Origin: Halomonas almeriensis
GTDB taxonomy: Bacteria; Pseudomonadota; Gammaproteobacteria; Pseudomonadales; Halomonadaceae
Reading direction: 5' to 3'
NCBI RefSeq assembly: GCF_030409235.1
Contig: NZ_JAUFPO010000002.1
Location: 1 to 64,000, forward strand
Length of the DNA: 64,000 bases
Both the position numbers and the translations under genes were made by a program. Positions within the stretch are counted from its first letter, which is position 1. Every line of letters begins with the position of its first letter. Under the pieces are notes generated by a model. That model was not told the DNA's origin, did no database searches, and was given only the letters and a program-made list of their open reading frames with translations. Below, one piece after another: positions 17,377 to 25,108 of the stretch.

Positions 17377-17638
17377 GGTGTCTCCACAAGACAAGCGGTG
17401 AGGGATTCTGGATAATGCCGGCACATTGCCGATTCGCCCCAGTGTACCCCAGGAGCCCGCCGGACTTCACACTGACCTAGGCTGACAGGGCAACACCCGA
17501 CCCCGCGTCGATGCCCAGGGCCGGATGCCGTGCCGTGTAGCGTGCCACCCTGCGCGGCCGGGCATGCGCCAGCGACGCCGTGATCGGAGGTTGCGGTCGT
17601 GCGGGAGCAAGGGCGGCAACCCGGACCGGGAGGCTGTA

Positions 17639-18721
17639 TTGATCATATTTCGTTACCTGACCCGCGAGATCCTGCAGACCATGGCGGCAGTAGCCGGCGT
17701 GCTGTTGCTGGTCATCATGGGCAGTCGCTTCATTCGTTATTTCTCGAATGCCGCCGAAGGCGAGATCCCCGTGGATATTCTCGGCACCCTGATGCTCTTT
17801 CATCTGCCGGGGTTTCTCGAGCTCATCCTGCCGCTGGCCTTCTTCCTGGGGATTCTGCTGGCGCTTGGCCAGCTCTATCTCAACAGCGAGATCACCGTGC
17901 TGGTGGCCTGCGGGACCAGCCCCAACAAGCTGTTGTGGGTCAGCCTGCTGCCGGCCACGGTGGTGGCCATCCTGGTCGGCCTGTGCAGCCTGTGGCTGAC
18001 GCCGGCCGGCGCGCTGCACAACGAGACCATGATCGCCGAGCAGCGCAGCCAGCTGGACTTCGGTGTGCTGGCGCCTGGACGCTTTCAGGATTTCGGCGAT
18101 GGCCGAGTGGCTTACACGGAGACGCTCAGCGAGAGCGAGCGACGGCTGGAAGAGGTATTCATCAGCGAGCGGCAACGACGTGGCGATGGTACCCCGCAGA
18201 CCGTGGTGACACGTGCCGCCGAGGGCTATCAGACCGTCGATGAAGAAACCGGCAGCCGCTTCCTGGTGCTTTCCCGGGGGCAGCGTTTCAGCGTCGATCC
18301 GGGGCGTGCCGTGGCCGAGCATCTGGCCTTCGGTCGCTATGCGGTGCGGCTCTCGGGCGCCGCCGAGCGTCAGGACCTCGATGATGCCGAGCTGCTGAGC
18401 ACGCCGGTGCTGGCCGCGCAGGGCTCGCCCGAGGCTATGGCGCAATTGCAGTGGCGACTCGGTCTGCCGCCCATGGTCTTCATCCTCACGCTGCTGGCCA
18501 TGCCTCTGTCCCGGGTCAATCCGCGTCAGGGGCGCTTTGCCAAGCTGCTGCCGGCGATCTTCCTGTACGTGGCCTACCTGAGTCTGCTGCTGGCGGCCAT
18601 GGATGCTATGGCCGGAGGGAGCTGGCCGGTGGCGCTCGGCATGTGGCCGATCCACCTCGGCTTTCTGGCCATCGGCCTGCTGATGACGCTGCAGGCGCAG
18701 CGCAAGGGGATGAGTGGATGA
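17639..18721 (+). CDS. lptF: LPS export permease LptF
   Basis: This 360-residue permease, with LptG and LptB2, pulls lipopolysaccharide out of the inner membrane for transport by LptC-A-DE. The best start is TTG at 17639, giving MIIFRYLTREILQT, which aligns with E. coli LptF and has GGGAGG five bases upstream; no ATG fits. Membrane segments are at the N-terminus (three), then the periplasmic beta-jellyroll domain, then three C-terminal helices beginning LPPMVFILTLLAMPLSRVNPRQGR, the conserved coupling segment. The stop overlaps lptG by 4 bp. Confidence 0.96.
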   Translation: MIIFRYLTREILQTMAAVAGVLLLVIMGSRFIRYFSNAAEGEIPVDILGTLMLFHLPGFLELILPLAFFLGILLALGQLYLNSEITVLVACGTSPNKLLWVSLLPATVVAILVGLCSLWLTPAGALHNETMIAEQRSQLDFGVLAPGRFQDFGDGRVAYTETLSESERRLEEVFISERQRRGDGTPQTVVTRAAEGYQTVDEETGSRFLVLSRGQRFSVDPGRAVAEHLAFGRYAVRLSGAAERQDLDDAELLSTPVLAAQGSPEAMAQLQWRLGLPPMVFILTLLAMPLSRVNPRQGRFAKLLPAIFLYVAYLSLLLAAMDAMAGGSWPVALGMWPIHLGFLAIGLLMTLQAQRKGMSG

Positions 18722-19782
18722 TCGCCGACCGTCTGGATCGCTACATCGCGCGCAATGTCCTGGGCGCCATTCTGGTGGTGCAGGTGGTGCTGCTGGGCCT
18801 GGACCTGGTCATCACCTACATCAATGAGCTGGGCGATGTAGAGGGCAATTACGGTGCCCTGGATGTGCTGCTCTACCTGTGCATGCGGCTGCCCTGGCGC
18901 TTCTACCAGTATGCGCCGGTCGGGGTGCTGATCGGTGCCCTGATCGGCCTGGGCGGCATGGCCTCGAGCAACGAGCTGACGGTCATGCGCGCTGCCGGGC
19001 GTTCCCTGGGCCGCATTCTGTGGAGTGTCATGAAGCCGATCATCCTGGTGGTGGCGGTGGTGCTGTTCATCGCCGAGTTCGTCAGCCCGCGCACCGAACA
19101 ATTCGCCAGCGCCTGGCGTCTGCAGCAGATGCAGGGCGAGGGGGCCGTGATGACCGAGCAGGGCGGCTGGCAGCGCGAGGGCGAGGACTTCTACCGTTTC
19201 GGCGCCATCCGCGCCGACAATGTCGTGCTCGACCTGACGCGCTACCGTTTCGAGGGACGCGAGCTGCGCCAGGCCCTGAGCGCCCGTCGGGCCCTGTGGC
19301 GGGACGGTGGCTGGGTCATGGAGGACGTGAAGGTGACCCGCTTCGAGGACAATCGCACGGTGGTGACCGAGCAGGCGACGCGCTCCTGGGAGACGGACCT
19401 CACCCCGGCCGAGCTGGACCGCCTGCTGCGTGAGGTGGATACCCAGGCGCCCAGCGAGCTCTGGGCCCATGCCAGCTACCTGCAGTCCCAGGGACAGGAT
19501 GCCACCCAGCCACTGCTGTACTTCTGGCAGAAAATGTTGATGCCCTTGACCATGGCGTCGCTGATGCTAGTAGCGGCCTCCTTCGTCTTCGGGCCATTGC
19601 GCAGCGTGGCGGCCGGGACGCGAGTCTTCTACGGCGTGGTGACCGGGCTGGGCTTCAAGTACCTGCAGGACCTCCTCGGCCCGGCCTCTACCGTCTTTGG
19701 CTTCTCGCCGGCCTGGGCGGTGCTGGCGCCGACGCTGATCTGCGCGGCGCTGGGTTTCTACCTTCTGCGACGCAGCGGCTGA
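18718..19782 (+). CDS. lptG: LPS export permease LptG
   Basis: At 354 residues this is the second LPS-export permease. The N-terminus MIADRLDRYIARNVLGAI leads into the first helix. GMASSNELTVMRAAGRS is the LptF/G coupling-helix motif facing LptB. A periplasmic domain and three C-terminal helices follow (MPLTMASLMLVAASFVFGPLR, GTRVFYGVVTGLGFKY). The ATGA overlap with lptF indicates coupled translation. Confidence 0.97.
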   Translation: MIADRLDRYIARNVLGAILVVQVVLLGLDLVITYINELGDVEGNYGALDVLLYLCMRLPWRFYQYAPVGVLIGALIGLGGMASSNELTVMRAAGRSLGRILWSVMKPIILVVAVVLFIAEFVSPRTEQFASAWRLQQMQGEGAVMTEQGGWQREGEDFYRFGAIRADNVVLDLTRYRFEGRELRQALSARRALWRDGGWVMEDVKVTRFEDNRTVVTEQATRSWETDLTPAELDRLLREVDTQAPSELWAHASYLQSQGQDATQPLLYFWQKMLMPLTMASLMLVAASFVFGPLRSVAAGTRVFYGVVTGLGFKYLQDLLGPASTVFGFSPAWAVLAPTLICAALGFYLLRRSG

Positions 19783-19794
19783 GCGGGAGCTGCC

Positions 19795-20271
19795 ATGGCC
19801 AAGCGCTTTACCCATCTCGAGCATGCCCATCCCGCCGGTCTGGGACGTCGGCTGGGCGCCATGCTCTACGATAGCCTGCTGGTGCTGGCGATATGGGTGG
19901 CGCTCACTGCTGGTCACGTCCTGATCAGTCGCCTCCTTCTGGGGCTGCCCGCCGAGCAGTTGGGGCAGGGAGCTGCTCAGGTCATGTCCCTTCGTCTCCT
20001 GCTGTTGCTGGGCGCCTTCGGGTTCCTGAGTTTTTTCTGGAGGCGGGGCGGCATGACGCTGGGCATGCAGGCCTGGCGCCTGCGCGTGCAGACGCCGCAG
20101 GGGCTGGCGCTCAACTGGCGTCAGTGCCTGGTGCGTTTCGTGGTCGGAGGGCTCTCCTGGGCCGCGCTGGGCGTGGGGCATCTCTGGATTCTATGGGACC
20201 CCGGGCGACGCAGCTGGGCGGACCTGGCCTCCGGTACCCGCGTCATGCTCCTGCCTGCCGCTCGGCCCTGA
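19795..20271 (+). CDS. RDD-family membrane protein
   Basis: This 158-residue protein has three to four membrane helices and the RDD Pfam pattern: AGLGRRLGAMLYDSLLVLAIWVAL, then a central helix, FWRRGGMTLGMQAWRLRVQT with the conserved Gly/Gln/Arg, and a final helix ending in DPGRRSWADLASGTRVM. RDD proteins may move solutes or ions across the inner membrane, and some act in Na+ export in halophiles, but this one's role is unproven. It lies 12 bp after lptG and is likely cotranscribed. Confidence 0.88.
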   Translation: MAKRFTHLEHAHPAGLGRRLGAMLYDSLLVLAIWVALTAGHVLISRLLLGLPAEQLGQGAAQVMSLRLLLLLGAFGFLSFFWRRGGMTLGMQAWRLRVQTPQGLALNWRQCLVRFVVGGLSWAALGVGHLWILWDPGRRSWADLASGTRVMLLPAARP

Positions 20272-20364
20272 GAGACTGCCGGGTCCACCGGCCCGCTGCC
20301 CCGGCAGGGCTGACACCCCATGACGTACGAAAAAAGATCTCATCCATGGTTGCGATAGTCTATG

Positions 20365-20386
20365 CGAATCATTTACATTTGATTCG
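20365..20386. promoter_or_regulatory. Candidate Fur box upstream of bfd
   Basis: A perfect inverted repeat CGAATCA...TGATTCG surrounds an A/T-rich centre TTTACATT. The core resembles the gammaproteobacterial Fur site. It lies 21 bp before the bfd start codon, fitting iron repression of bfd. No binding data are available. Confidence 0.5.
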
Positions 20387-20407
20387 TGGTCAGCCTGAGG
20401 TGATGTC

Positions 20408-20614
20408 ATGTACGTGTGTCTTTGCAAGGGTGTCAGTGACAAGGCCATCCGCCAGAGTGTGGAGGATGGCGCACGCAGCTGGCGTGAGGTGCAGCGCGAT
20501 ACGGGCTGCGGCACCCAGTGCGGCAAGTGCGCCTGCCTGGGCAAGAGCCTCACCCGGGAGTCCGTCGAGGAAATGCTGACCATGCCCGCCGACGATTTCG
20601 CCTACGCCGTGTGA
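20408..20614 (+). CDS. bfd: Bacterioferritin-associated ferredoxin
   Basis: This 68-residue protein carries one [2Fe-2S] cluster bound by Cys4, Cys6, Cys38 and Cys41, exactly the Bfd spacing. One extra Cys lies at 34. Bfd docks on bacterioferritin and delivers electrons to release stored iron. The gene is immediately followed by bfr, its partner. A palindromic candidate Fur site precedes it, which fits expression when iron is scarce. Confidence 0.96.
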   Translation: MYVCLCKGVSDKAIRQSVEDGARSWREVQRDTGCGTQCGKCACLGKSLTRESVEEMLTMPADDFAYAV

Positions 20615-20661
20615 TGACAATCACTATTGTTTGCTTTGATATTTGCAAGCATTTGATTTTA

Positions 20662-20689
20662 TTGAACTTTCTGCGTGATTATCTAGACT
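20662..20689 (+). promoter_or_regulatory. Probable promoter of bfr in an A/T-rich gap
   Basis: TTGAAC (20662-20667) and TAGACT (20684-20689) are 16 bp apart. The 150-bp bfd-bfr gap is strikingly A/T-rich for this genome. It also holds the palindrome ACAAT-CACT-ATTGT at 20617-20630, right after bfd, a possible regulator site. Confidence 0.5.
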
Positions 20690-20764
20690 GTTCGGCATGC
20701 TTGGCCGGGCGCGTGACCCTGTGCCAGAGTGACCAGTGAGCCAGACAACGATAGAGGACGCGTC

Positions 20765-21244
20765 ATGAAAGGTGACAGCAAGGTCATTGAATATCTCAAC
20801 ACGGTGCTCGGCAACGAGCTGGTGGCCATCAACCAGTACTACCTGCATGCCAAGATGTATCAGGACTGGGGATTCCACGCGCTGGGCAAGTGGGAATACA
20901 AGGAATCCATCGAGGAAATGCAGCACGCCGATACCCTGATCGAGCGCATTCTCTTCCTCGAGGGCCTGCCCAACCTTCAGGACTACGGCAAGCTGCTGAT
21001 CGGCGAGAACACCAAGGAAATGCTCGAGTGCGATCTCAAGATCGAGAAGAAGGCGCACATCGACCTGATCAATGCCATCGCGCACTGCGAGCAGGTGCAG
21101 GACTACGCCAGCCGCGACCTGTTCCGCCAGATCCTCTCCGATGAGGAAGAACACATCGATCATCTGGAGACGGAGCTCGGCCTGATCGACAAGGTGGGGA
21201 TCCAGAACTACCTTCAGCAGCAGATGCAGGCCGCGGCGGAGTAA
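20765..21244 (+). CDS. bfr: Bacterioferritin
   Basis: This 159-residue protein forms 24-mer shells that oxidise Fe2+ and store it as mineral. The canonical diiron ligands fall at exact standard positions: Glu18, Glu51, His54, Glu94, Glu127 and His130. Met52, the axial ligand of the inter-subunit heme, is present. The ATG at 20765 is the usual MKGD start with AGAGGA upstream. It lies downstream of bfd but has its own likely promoter, allowing opposite iron responses of the two genes. Confidence 0.98.
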   Translation: MKGDSKVIEYLNTVLGNELVAINQYYLHAKMYQDWGFHALGKWEYKESIEEMQHADTLIERILFLEGLPNLQDYGKLLIGENTKEMLECDLKIEKKAHIDLINAIAHCEQVQDYASRDLFRQILSDEEEHIDHLETELGLIDKVGIQNYLQQQMQAAAE

Positions 21245-21254
21245 GCTCGGCGGC

Positions 21255-21289
21255 AAGCCTTAAGCTGTAAGCTTTAAGAGGTAAGACCC
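21255..21289. repeat. Degenerate 7-bp array, units AAGCTGT/AAGCTTT
   Basis: Five in-phase heptads each begin with AAG: AAGCCTT, AAGCTGT, AAGCTTT, AAGAGGT, AAGACCC. The array starts 10 bp after the bfr stop. It is an inverted counterpart of the array at 21372-21406. Confidence 0.7.
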
Positions 21290-21371
21290 CTTGGACCCGA
21301 AAGGTCTGGGGGGGTCGGGCGTCGCCGACTCGGGGGGTATCTTGAGTATTTCGCGACTCGATGCTGGCTGT

Positions 21372-21406
21372 CTTACAGCTTACAGCACTTCCCTCTTCCC
21401 TCTTCT
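21372..21406. repeat. Degenerate 7-bp array, units CTTACAG/CTCTTCC
   Basis: Two perfect CTTACAG copies are followed in phase by CACTTCC, CTCTTCC and CTCTTCT. CTTACAG is the reverse complement of CTGTAAG found in the array at 21255. The two arrays could pair around the G-rich middle of this convergent gap. Confidence 0.7.
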
Positions 21407-21413
21407 TCCTTGC

Positions 21414-21641
21414 CTAAAACGCCTTCTCCAGCGCGAAGCGGGGCAGGGGTTCGCCCTGCACCTCCACGGTTTCCATGAACATCGCTAGCGGGCGGACCCA
21501 GAGGCCGTAGTCACCGTACAGGGCGCGGTAGGCGACCAGCGGCTCCTCGGTTTCGCTGTGATGGGCCACGCCGATGACTTCGTAGAGCGCGCCCTTGTAA
21601 TGCCGGTAAATGCCGGGAGCGGGGTTCTGCGGTTCCATCAT
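21414..21641 (-). CDS. DUF1653 protein
   Basis: This 75-residue single-domain protein shows the DUF1653 pattern: PGIYRHYKGALYEVIGVAHHSETEEPLVAYRALYGDYGLWVRPLAMFMETV. The family is common in bacteria as a small stand-alone beta-rich protein with no proven function. It follows tcdA on the same strand by 12 bp, so it is likely the last gene of the truC-tcdA unit. The second Met (21638) is an equally good start. Confidence 0.92.
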   Translation of the reverse strand: MMEPQNPAPGIYRHYKGALYEVIGVAHHSETEEPLVAYRALYGDYGLWVRPLAMFMETVEVQGEPLPRFALEKAF

Positions 21642-21653
21642 GAGTCTCCTGGG

Positions 21654-22481
21654 TTATCGAGCCGCTCGGCTCTGGCGCGCCAGGCGAGCCAGGACGCGAC
21701 TGACGGCGACAAAGCCGAAGGTGCCGGTGACGAAGGTGGCGGCGCCGAAGCCCGAGGCGCAGTCCAGGCGGGTCGATTCGTCCGCGCCCGGCCGGGTGTG
21801 ACAGACCTCGCCGTCCGGGGTCGGATACACCAGCTGCTCGTCGGAAAACACACACTCCACCGAGAAGCGCCGCCTGGGGTTGCGAGAGAACCCATGGTCG
21901 CGGCGCAGGCGTGACCGGACCCTGGCGAGTAGTGGGTCCTGTTCGGTGCGCGTCAGGTCCGCCGTGCGGATGCGAGTCGGGTCGGTCTGGCCGCCGGCGG
22001 CCCCGGTGACGGTGATCGGCTGTTTGCGGCGCTTGCACCAGGCAATCATGGCGGCCTTGGCCACGGCGTTGTCGATGGCGTCGATCACATGATCGGCATC
22101 GGCAGGGAGCCGATCGGCGAGGTTGTTCGGGGTGACAAAGGCACTATCGGCGATGACCTCCATGGCCGGGTTGATGGCCCGGCAGCGTTCGGCCAGTACC
22201 TCGACCTTGGGCCGGCCGATGGTGCCATCCAGGGCGTGTAGCTGGCGGTTGACGTTGGACACGCAGACATCATCCAGGTCGATCAGGGTCAGGCGCCCGA
22301 TGCCGGAACGCGCCAGGGCTTCGGCCGCCCAGCTGCCCACGCCCCCCACGCCGACCACCACGACGTGGGCCTGTTGAAAGTGATCCGCGGCGCGTCGTCC
22401 ATAGAGGCGGCGAATACCGCCGAAGCGAAGCTCGTGGTCGGCATCCCGGGAGGAAGCGGGCGTGGCGTCAGTATCGGTCAT
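21654..22481 (-). CDS. tcdA: tRNA threonylcarbamoyladenosine dehydratase TcdA
   Basis: This 275-residue E1-like enzyme cyclises t6A37 to ct6A in ANN-decoding tRNAs using ATP. It has the ThiF/MoeB fold: VVVVGVGGVGSWAAEALARSGIG for nucleotide binding, LIDLDDVCVSNVNRQLHAL with the Asp and Arg finger region, then DAIDNAVAKAAMIAWC. The C-terminal FSVECVFSDEQLVYP and a membrane-like tail FGFVAVSRVLARL match TcdA (CsdL). The start overlaps the truC stop by 4 bp. Confidence 0.95.
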   Translation of the reverse strand: MTDTDATPASSRDADHELRFGGIRRLYGRRAADHFQQAHVVVVGVGGVGSWAAEALARSGIGRLTLIDLDDVCVSNVNRQLHALDGTIGRPKVEVLAERCRAINPAMEVIADSAFVTPNNLADRLPADADHVIDAIDNAVAKAAMIAWCKRRKQPITVTGAAGGQTDPTRIRTADLTRTEQDPLLARVRSRLRRDHGFSRNPRRRFSVECVFSDEQLVYPTPDGEVCHTRPGADESTRLDCASGFGAATFVTGTFGFVAVSRVLARLARQSRAAR

Positions 22482-23245
22482 GAGGATGTCATTGGTCGTG
22501 TCGCGGTCTGGTGGCCCGCGTTGGTGGGCAAGTGCCCCGACCAGCCGAAGTGCTGGAAGAGGCTGGTCAGGCGAGTGTCCAGCGCGCAGTCGAGCGAGAG
22601 GGGCTGGCCGTGAACCGGGTGGGTGAAGGTCAGTCCCACCGCGGCCAGCAGTAGTCCCGGGCAGTCGAGCTGTTCGGCGAAGAAGCGGTTGTGCACACTC
22701 TTGCCATGCTTGGCGTCGCCGATGATCGGATAACCGCGGCGCGACAGGTGGCGTCGAATCTGGTGACGCCGCCCGGTCAAAGGTCGTGCTTCCATGAGCG
22801 AGTAACGGGCACTGGGGTAGCGGTCGACGCGCACCGGCAGCTCGACGCTATCCAGGCGAGCGATCGCGGTGCGGGCCTCACGGGCCGGCATCTCGGCCTT
22901 GGGGCGTCGTCCGTCCTCGTCGCGCAGGGCGTAATCCAGGCACTCCTGCTCGGGCCCATGGCCACGCACCACGGCCAGGTAGCGTTTACCGACGCGATGC
23001 GCGGCGAAGTCGTCGGCCAGCGTTCTCGCCGTTCGGCTGTCCAGGGCGAACACCATCAGGCCCGAGGTCGGACGGTCGAGGCGATGGACCGGATAGACGT
23101 GCCGGCCGATCTGGTCGCGCAGGCTCTGCACCAGGAAGCGTCGCTCGCCACGCGCCAGAGCACTGCGATGCACCAGCATGTCGGCGGGCTTGTGCACGGC
23201 GACAAGGTGCTCATCGTGGTAGAGAATGGGTAATGCGTCGGTCAT
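22478..23245 (-). CDS. truC: tRNA pseudouridine(65) synthase TruC
   Basis: This 255-residue RluA-family pseudouridine synthase begins PILYHDEHLVAVHKPADMLVHRS. The catalytic Asp is in VYPVHRLDRPTSGLMVFAL. TGRRHQIRRHLSRRGYPIIGDAKHG and the C-terminal FGWSGHLP match TruC, which modifies U65 of several tRNAs. The ATG at 23245 is chosen; frames upstream have no family character. It heads a run truC-tcdA-DUF1653, so two tRNA-modification enzymes share one transcript. Confidence 0.94.
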   Translation of the reverse strand: MTDALPILYHDEHLVAVHKPADMLVHRSALARGERRFLVQSLRDQIGRHVYPVHRLDRPTSGLMVFALDSRTARTLADDFAAHRVGKRYLAVVRGHGPEQECLDYALRDEDGRRPKAEMPAREARTAIARLDSVELPVRVDRYPSARYSLMEARPLTGRRHQIRRHLSRRGYPIIGDAKHGKSVHNRFFAEQLDCPGLLLAAVGLTFTHPVHGQPLSLDCALDTRLTSLFQHFGWSGHLPTNAGHQTATRPMTSS

Positions 23246-23327
23246 GATGGCGCCTGACGAAAAACAGGCTGCCATTGTCGCTGTCGCTTGCCGGGATGTC
23301 ATCCTCGACGGTTTTTGGTCTGCGGCC

Positions 23328-23351
23328 GGGCCGGTACCCGGGCCGGTACCC
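23328..23351. repeat. 12-bp tandem repeat GGGCCGGTACCC x2
   Basis: Two perfect back-to-back copies of a near-palindromic dodecamer lie in the truC/cobB divergent gap. A partial third start (GGGTCGG) follows. It may be an operator or a chance duplication. Confidence 0.6.
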
Positions 23352-23399
23352 GGGTCGGCGGGGCCCCGGCGAGTTTCCATGGACAATCAGGAGCGTAAT

Positions 23400-24134
23400 G
23401 TGGCGAATCATCCTGAAAGCCCCCATCTGGTGGTGCTGACCGGTGCCGGCATGAGCGCCGAAAGCGGTATCCAGACCTTTCGTGCGGCCGATGGGCTGTG
23501 GGCCGATCATCCCATCGAGGCGGTGGCGACGCCCGAGGGCTGGGCCCGCGATCCCGAGCGGGTGCTGCGTTTCTATGATGCGCGGCGCGAGCAGGTGCGC
23601 AGTGCCCGACCCAATGCCGGCCACCAGGCGCTGGCCGAGCTGGAAGCCGATGGCTTTGCCGTCAGTATCATCACCCAGAATATCGATGACCTCCACGAAC
23701 GGGCCGGCTCACGCCATGTCGTGCATCTGCATGGTGAGGTGCTCAAGGCACGCTCCTCGCTGAAGGCGGATCTGCGTTACCCCTTGCCGCAAGGCGGCAT
23801 CGAGCTGGGCGACCTGTGTGATCTGGGCAGTCAACTGCGCCCGGATGTGGTGTGGTTCGGCGAGGCGGTGCCGCGCTTCGGCGATGCCCTCGCGCTGGTG
23901 GCCGAGGCGGACCTGCTGCTGGTGGTGGGGACTTCGCTGGCGGTCATGCCGGCGGCCTCGCTGGTCGATGAAGCGTCCCTGGAGGCGCCGCGCGTGCTGG
24001 TCGACCCCCAGGCCGAAGAACTGACCACCACCGGCGTGCATGGCCTGGCGCTTTCCGCCGGTGAGGGCGTCCCCCGGCTGGTCGAGCACTGGCGCCGTCA
24101 GCAGCGCCTGGAGCTGCCTCACGAGGGATTCTGA
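23400..24134 (+). CDS. Sir2-family NAD-dependent deacylase lacking the zinc cysteines
   Basis: This is a 244-residue sirtuin. It removes acyl groups from lysine using NAD+. Motifs are VVLTGAGMSAESGIQTFR, SIITQNIDDLHERAG, the catalytic His in VVHLHGE and VVGTSLAVMPA. The zinc-binding CxxC pairs found in most sirtuins are absent; only one Cys remains in the segment (GDLCDLGSQLRPDVVWFGE). A zinc-less bacterial sirtuin class with this same segment is known. The start is GTG at 23400, because AGGAG lies six bases before it; the upstream ATG at 23379 is a weaker alternative. Divergent from truC. Confidence 0.9.
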   Translation: MANHPESPHLVVLTGAGMSAESGIQTFRAADGLWADHPIEAVATPEGWARDPERVLRFYDARREQVRSARPNAGHQALAELEADGFAVSIITQNIDDLHERAGSRHVVHLHGEVLKARSSLKADLRYPLPQGGIELGDLCDLGSQLRPDVVWFGEAVPRFGDALALVAEADLLLVVGTSLAVMPAASLVDEASLEAPRVLVDPQAEELTTTGVHGLALSAGEGVPRLVEHWRRQQRLELPHEGF

Positions 24135-24198
24135 GCTTCGGACGCTAGCGCGCAGCGTGGTAGAATCTGCTTCCCTTGGAGCGACACTCCCGTGATGC

Positions 24199-24951
24199 AT
24201 GCCAGACGATCCGCTGCCGCCTGCCGGCCAGGCCCAGACCGAGCACACCGACGAGTCGCCGCCGCGCCGTGAATTCAATGCGCGCGGAAGCACCGTGGTG
24301 CGTTGCCCCTCCTGCAATCTACCCGAGTTGAATTGTCTGTGTCCCTATCGGGTCAGTGCACACTGTCGGGTCGAGGTATGGCTGCTTACGCATCCGATCG
24401 AGCACTACAAGCCAACCAACACGGGACGCTTGATTCGCGATGTGCTGCCGAGGACTCGGGTCTTCACCTGGTATCGCACCGCTCCGGATCCGGCCCTCCT
24501 GGCGCTGCTGGATGATCCGCGCTATGCCCCCTTCGTGGTCTTTCCCGACGATCAGCCGGGCTATGCCGAGCGGGTGGTCGACGTCGAGCGGGTGATCAAG
24601 CGGCGCGAGGCAGGGCGAGTCCCGGTACTGATTCTGCTGGATGGCACCTGGCGGCAGGCGCGCAAGATCTTTCGCCGCAGTGACTATCTGGCGGGGCTGC
24701 CCGTTCTGCCGCTGGTGACCGACCGGCAGACGCGCTATCGGTTGCGCAAGCCGGCCTCCGCCGAGCACCTGAGCACCGCCGAAGTGGCCGCCGAGCTGCT
24801 GCGTCAGGCCGGCGAGAGTCAGGCCGCGGACCATCTGGACGACTACTTCGAGGTCTTCAATGAGTGCTACGCGGCGAGCCGTCGCTACATCAAGCTGACC
24901 GAGACCTCGCCGGCCATGCAGAGGCTGCTTGCGGCACGCCAGGAGCGCTAG
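24199..24951 (+). CDS. DTW-domain tRNA-uridine aminocarboxypropyltransferase
   Basis: This 250-residue protein has the N-terminal zinc-type Cys cluster CPSCNLPELNCLCP and the family motif DGTWRQARKIF (the D-x-TW of the name). DTW proteins such as E. coli TapT (YfiP) transfer an aminocarboxypropyl group from SAM to uridine in tRNA (acp3U47). The gene converges on the TraB-type gene. Their stop codons once probably shared a CTAG site, now split by a small inverted-repeat element at 24952-25108. Confidence 0.88.
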   Translation: MPDDPLPPAGQAQTEHTDESPPRREFNARGSTVVRCPSCNLPELNCLCPYRVSAHCRVEVWLLTHPIEHYKPTNTGRLIRDVLPRTRVFTWYRTAPDPALLALLDDPRYAPFVVFPDDQPGYAERVVDVERVIKRREAGRVPVLILLDGTWRQARKIFRRSDYLAGLPVLPLVTDRQTRYRLRKPASAEHLSTAEVAAELLRQAGESQAADHLDDYFEVFNECYAASRRYIKLTETSPAMQRLLAARQER

Positions 24952-25108
24952 CGAAACACTGATTTATTGCTGCGCTCGATATCTTGGCTGCCGGCGGTAC
25001 TCGTGCGCGAGCCCGGTCGGCATCCTCATTTAGCATCGCGTAAACTCCGGTTCCTCCGTTCCGGCGGCAGTCAACCTATCATCGCTCGCGACACAAATCA
25101 GCGCTTCC
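24952..25108. mobile_element. Candidate MITE (157 bp) with GGAA-CTGATTT ends
   Basis: Imperfect terminal inverted repeats CGAAACACTGATTT (left) and GGAAGCGCTGATTT (right, reverse complement) bound a gene-free block. CTAG on the left and CTAA on the right look like a 4-bp CTAR target duplication of the IS5 type. The left CTAG holds the stop codon of the DTW gene, and the right CTA is the stop of the convergent TraB gene. The ends match the element at 37177-37319. No transposase is inside. Confidence 0.6.

Noticed and set aside
13969..17415. Very long (1148-codon) open frame on the plus strand opposite holC, ilvE and pepA
   Set aside because: It is antisense to three well-recognised genes and its translation shows no family features and reads through the 7-bp arrays. 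High GC content makes long antisense frames common.
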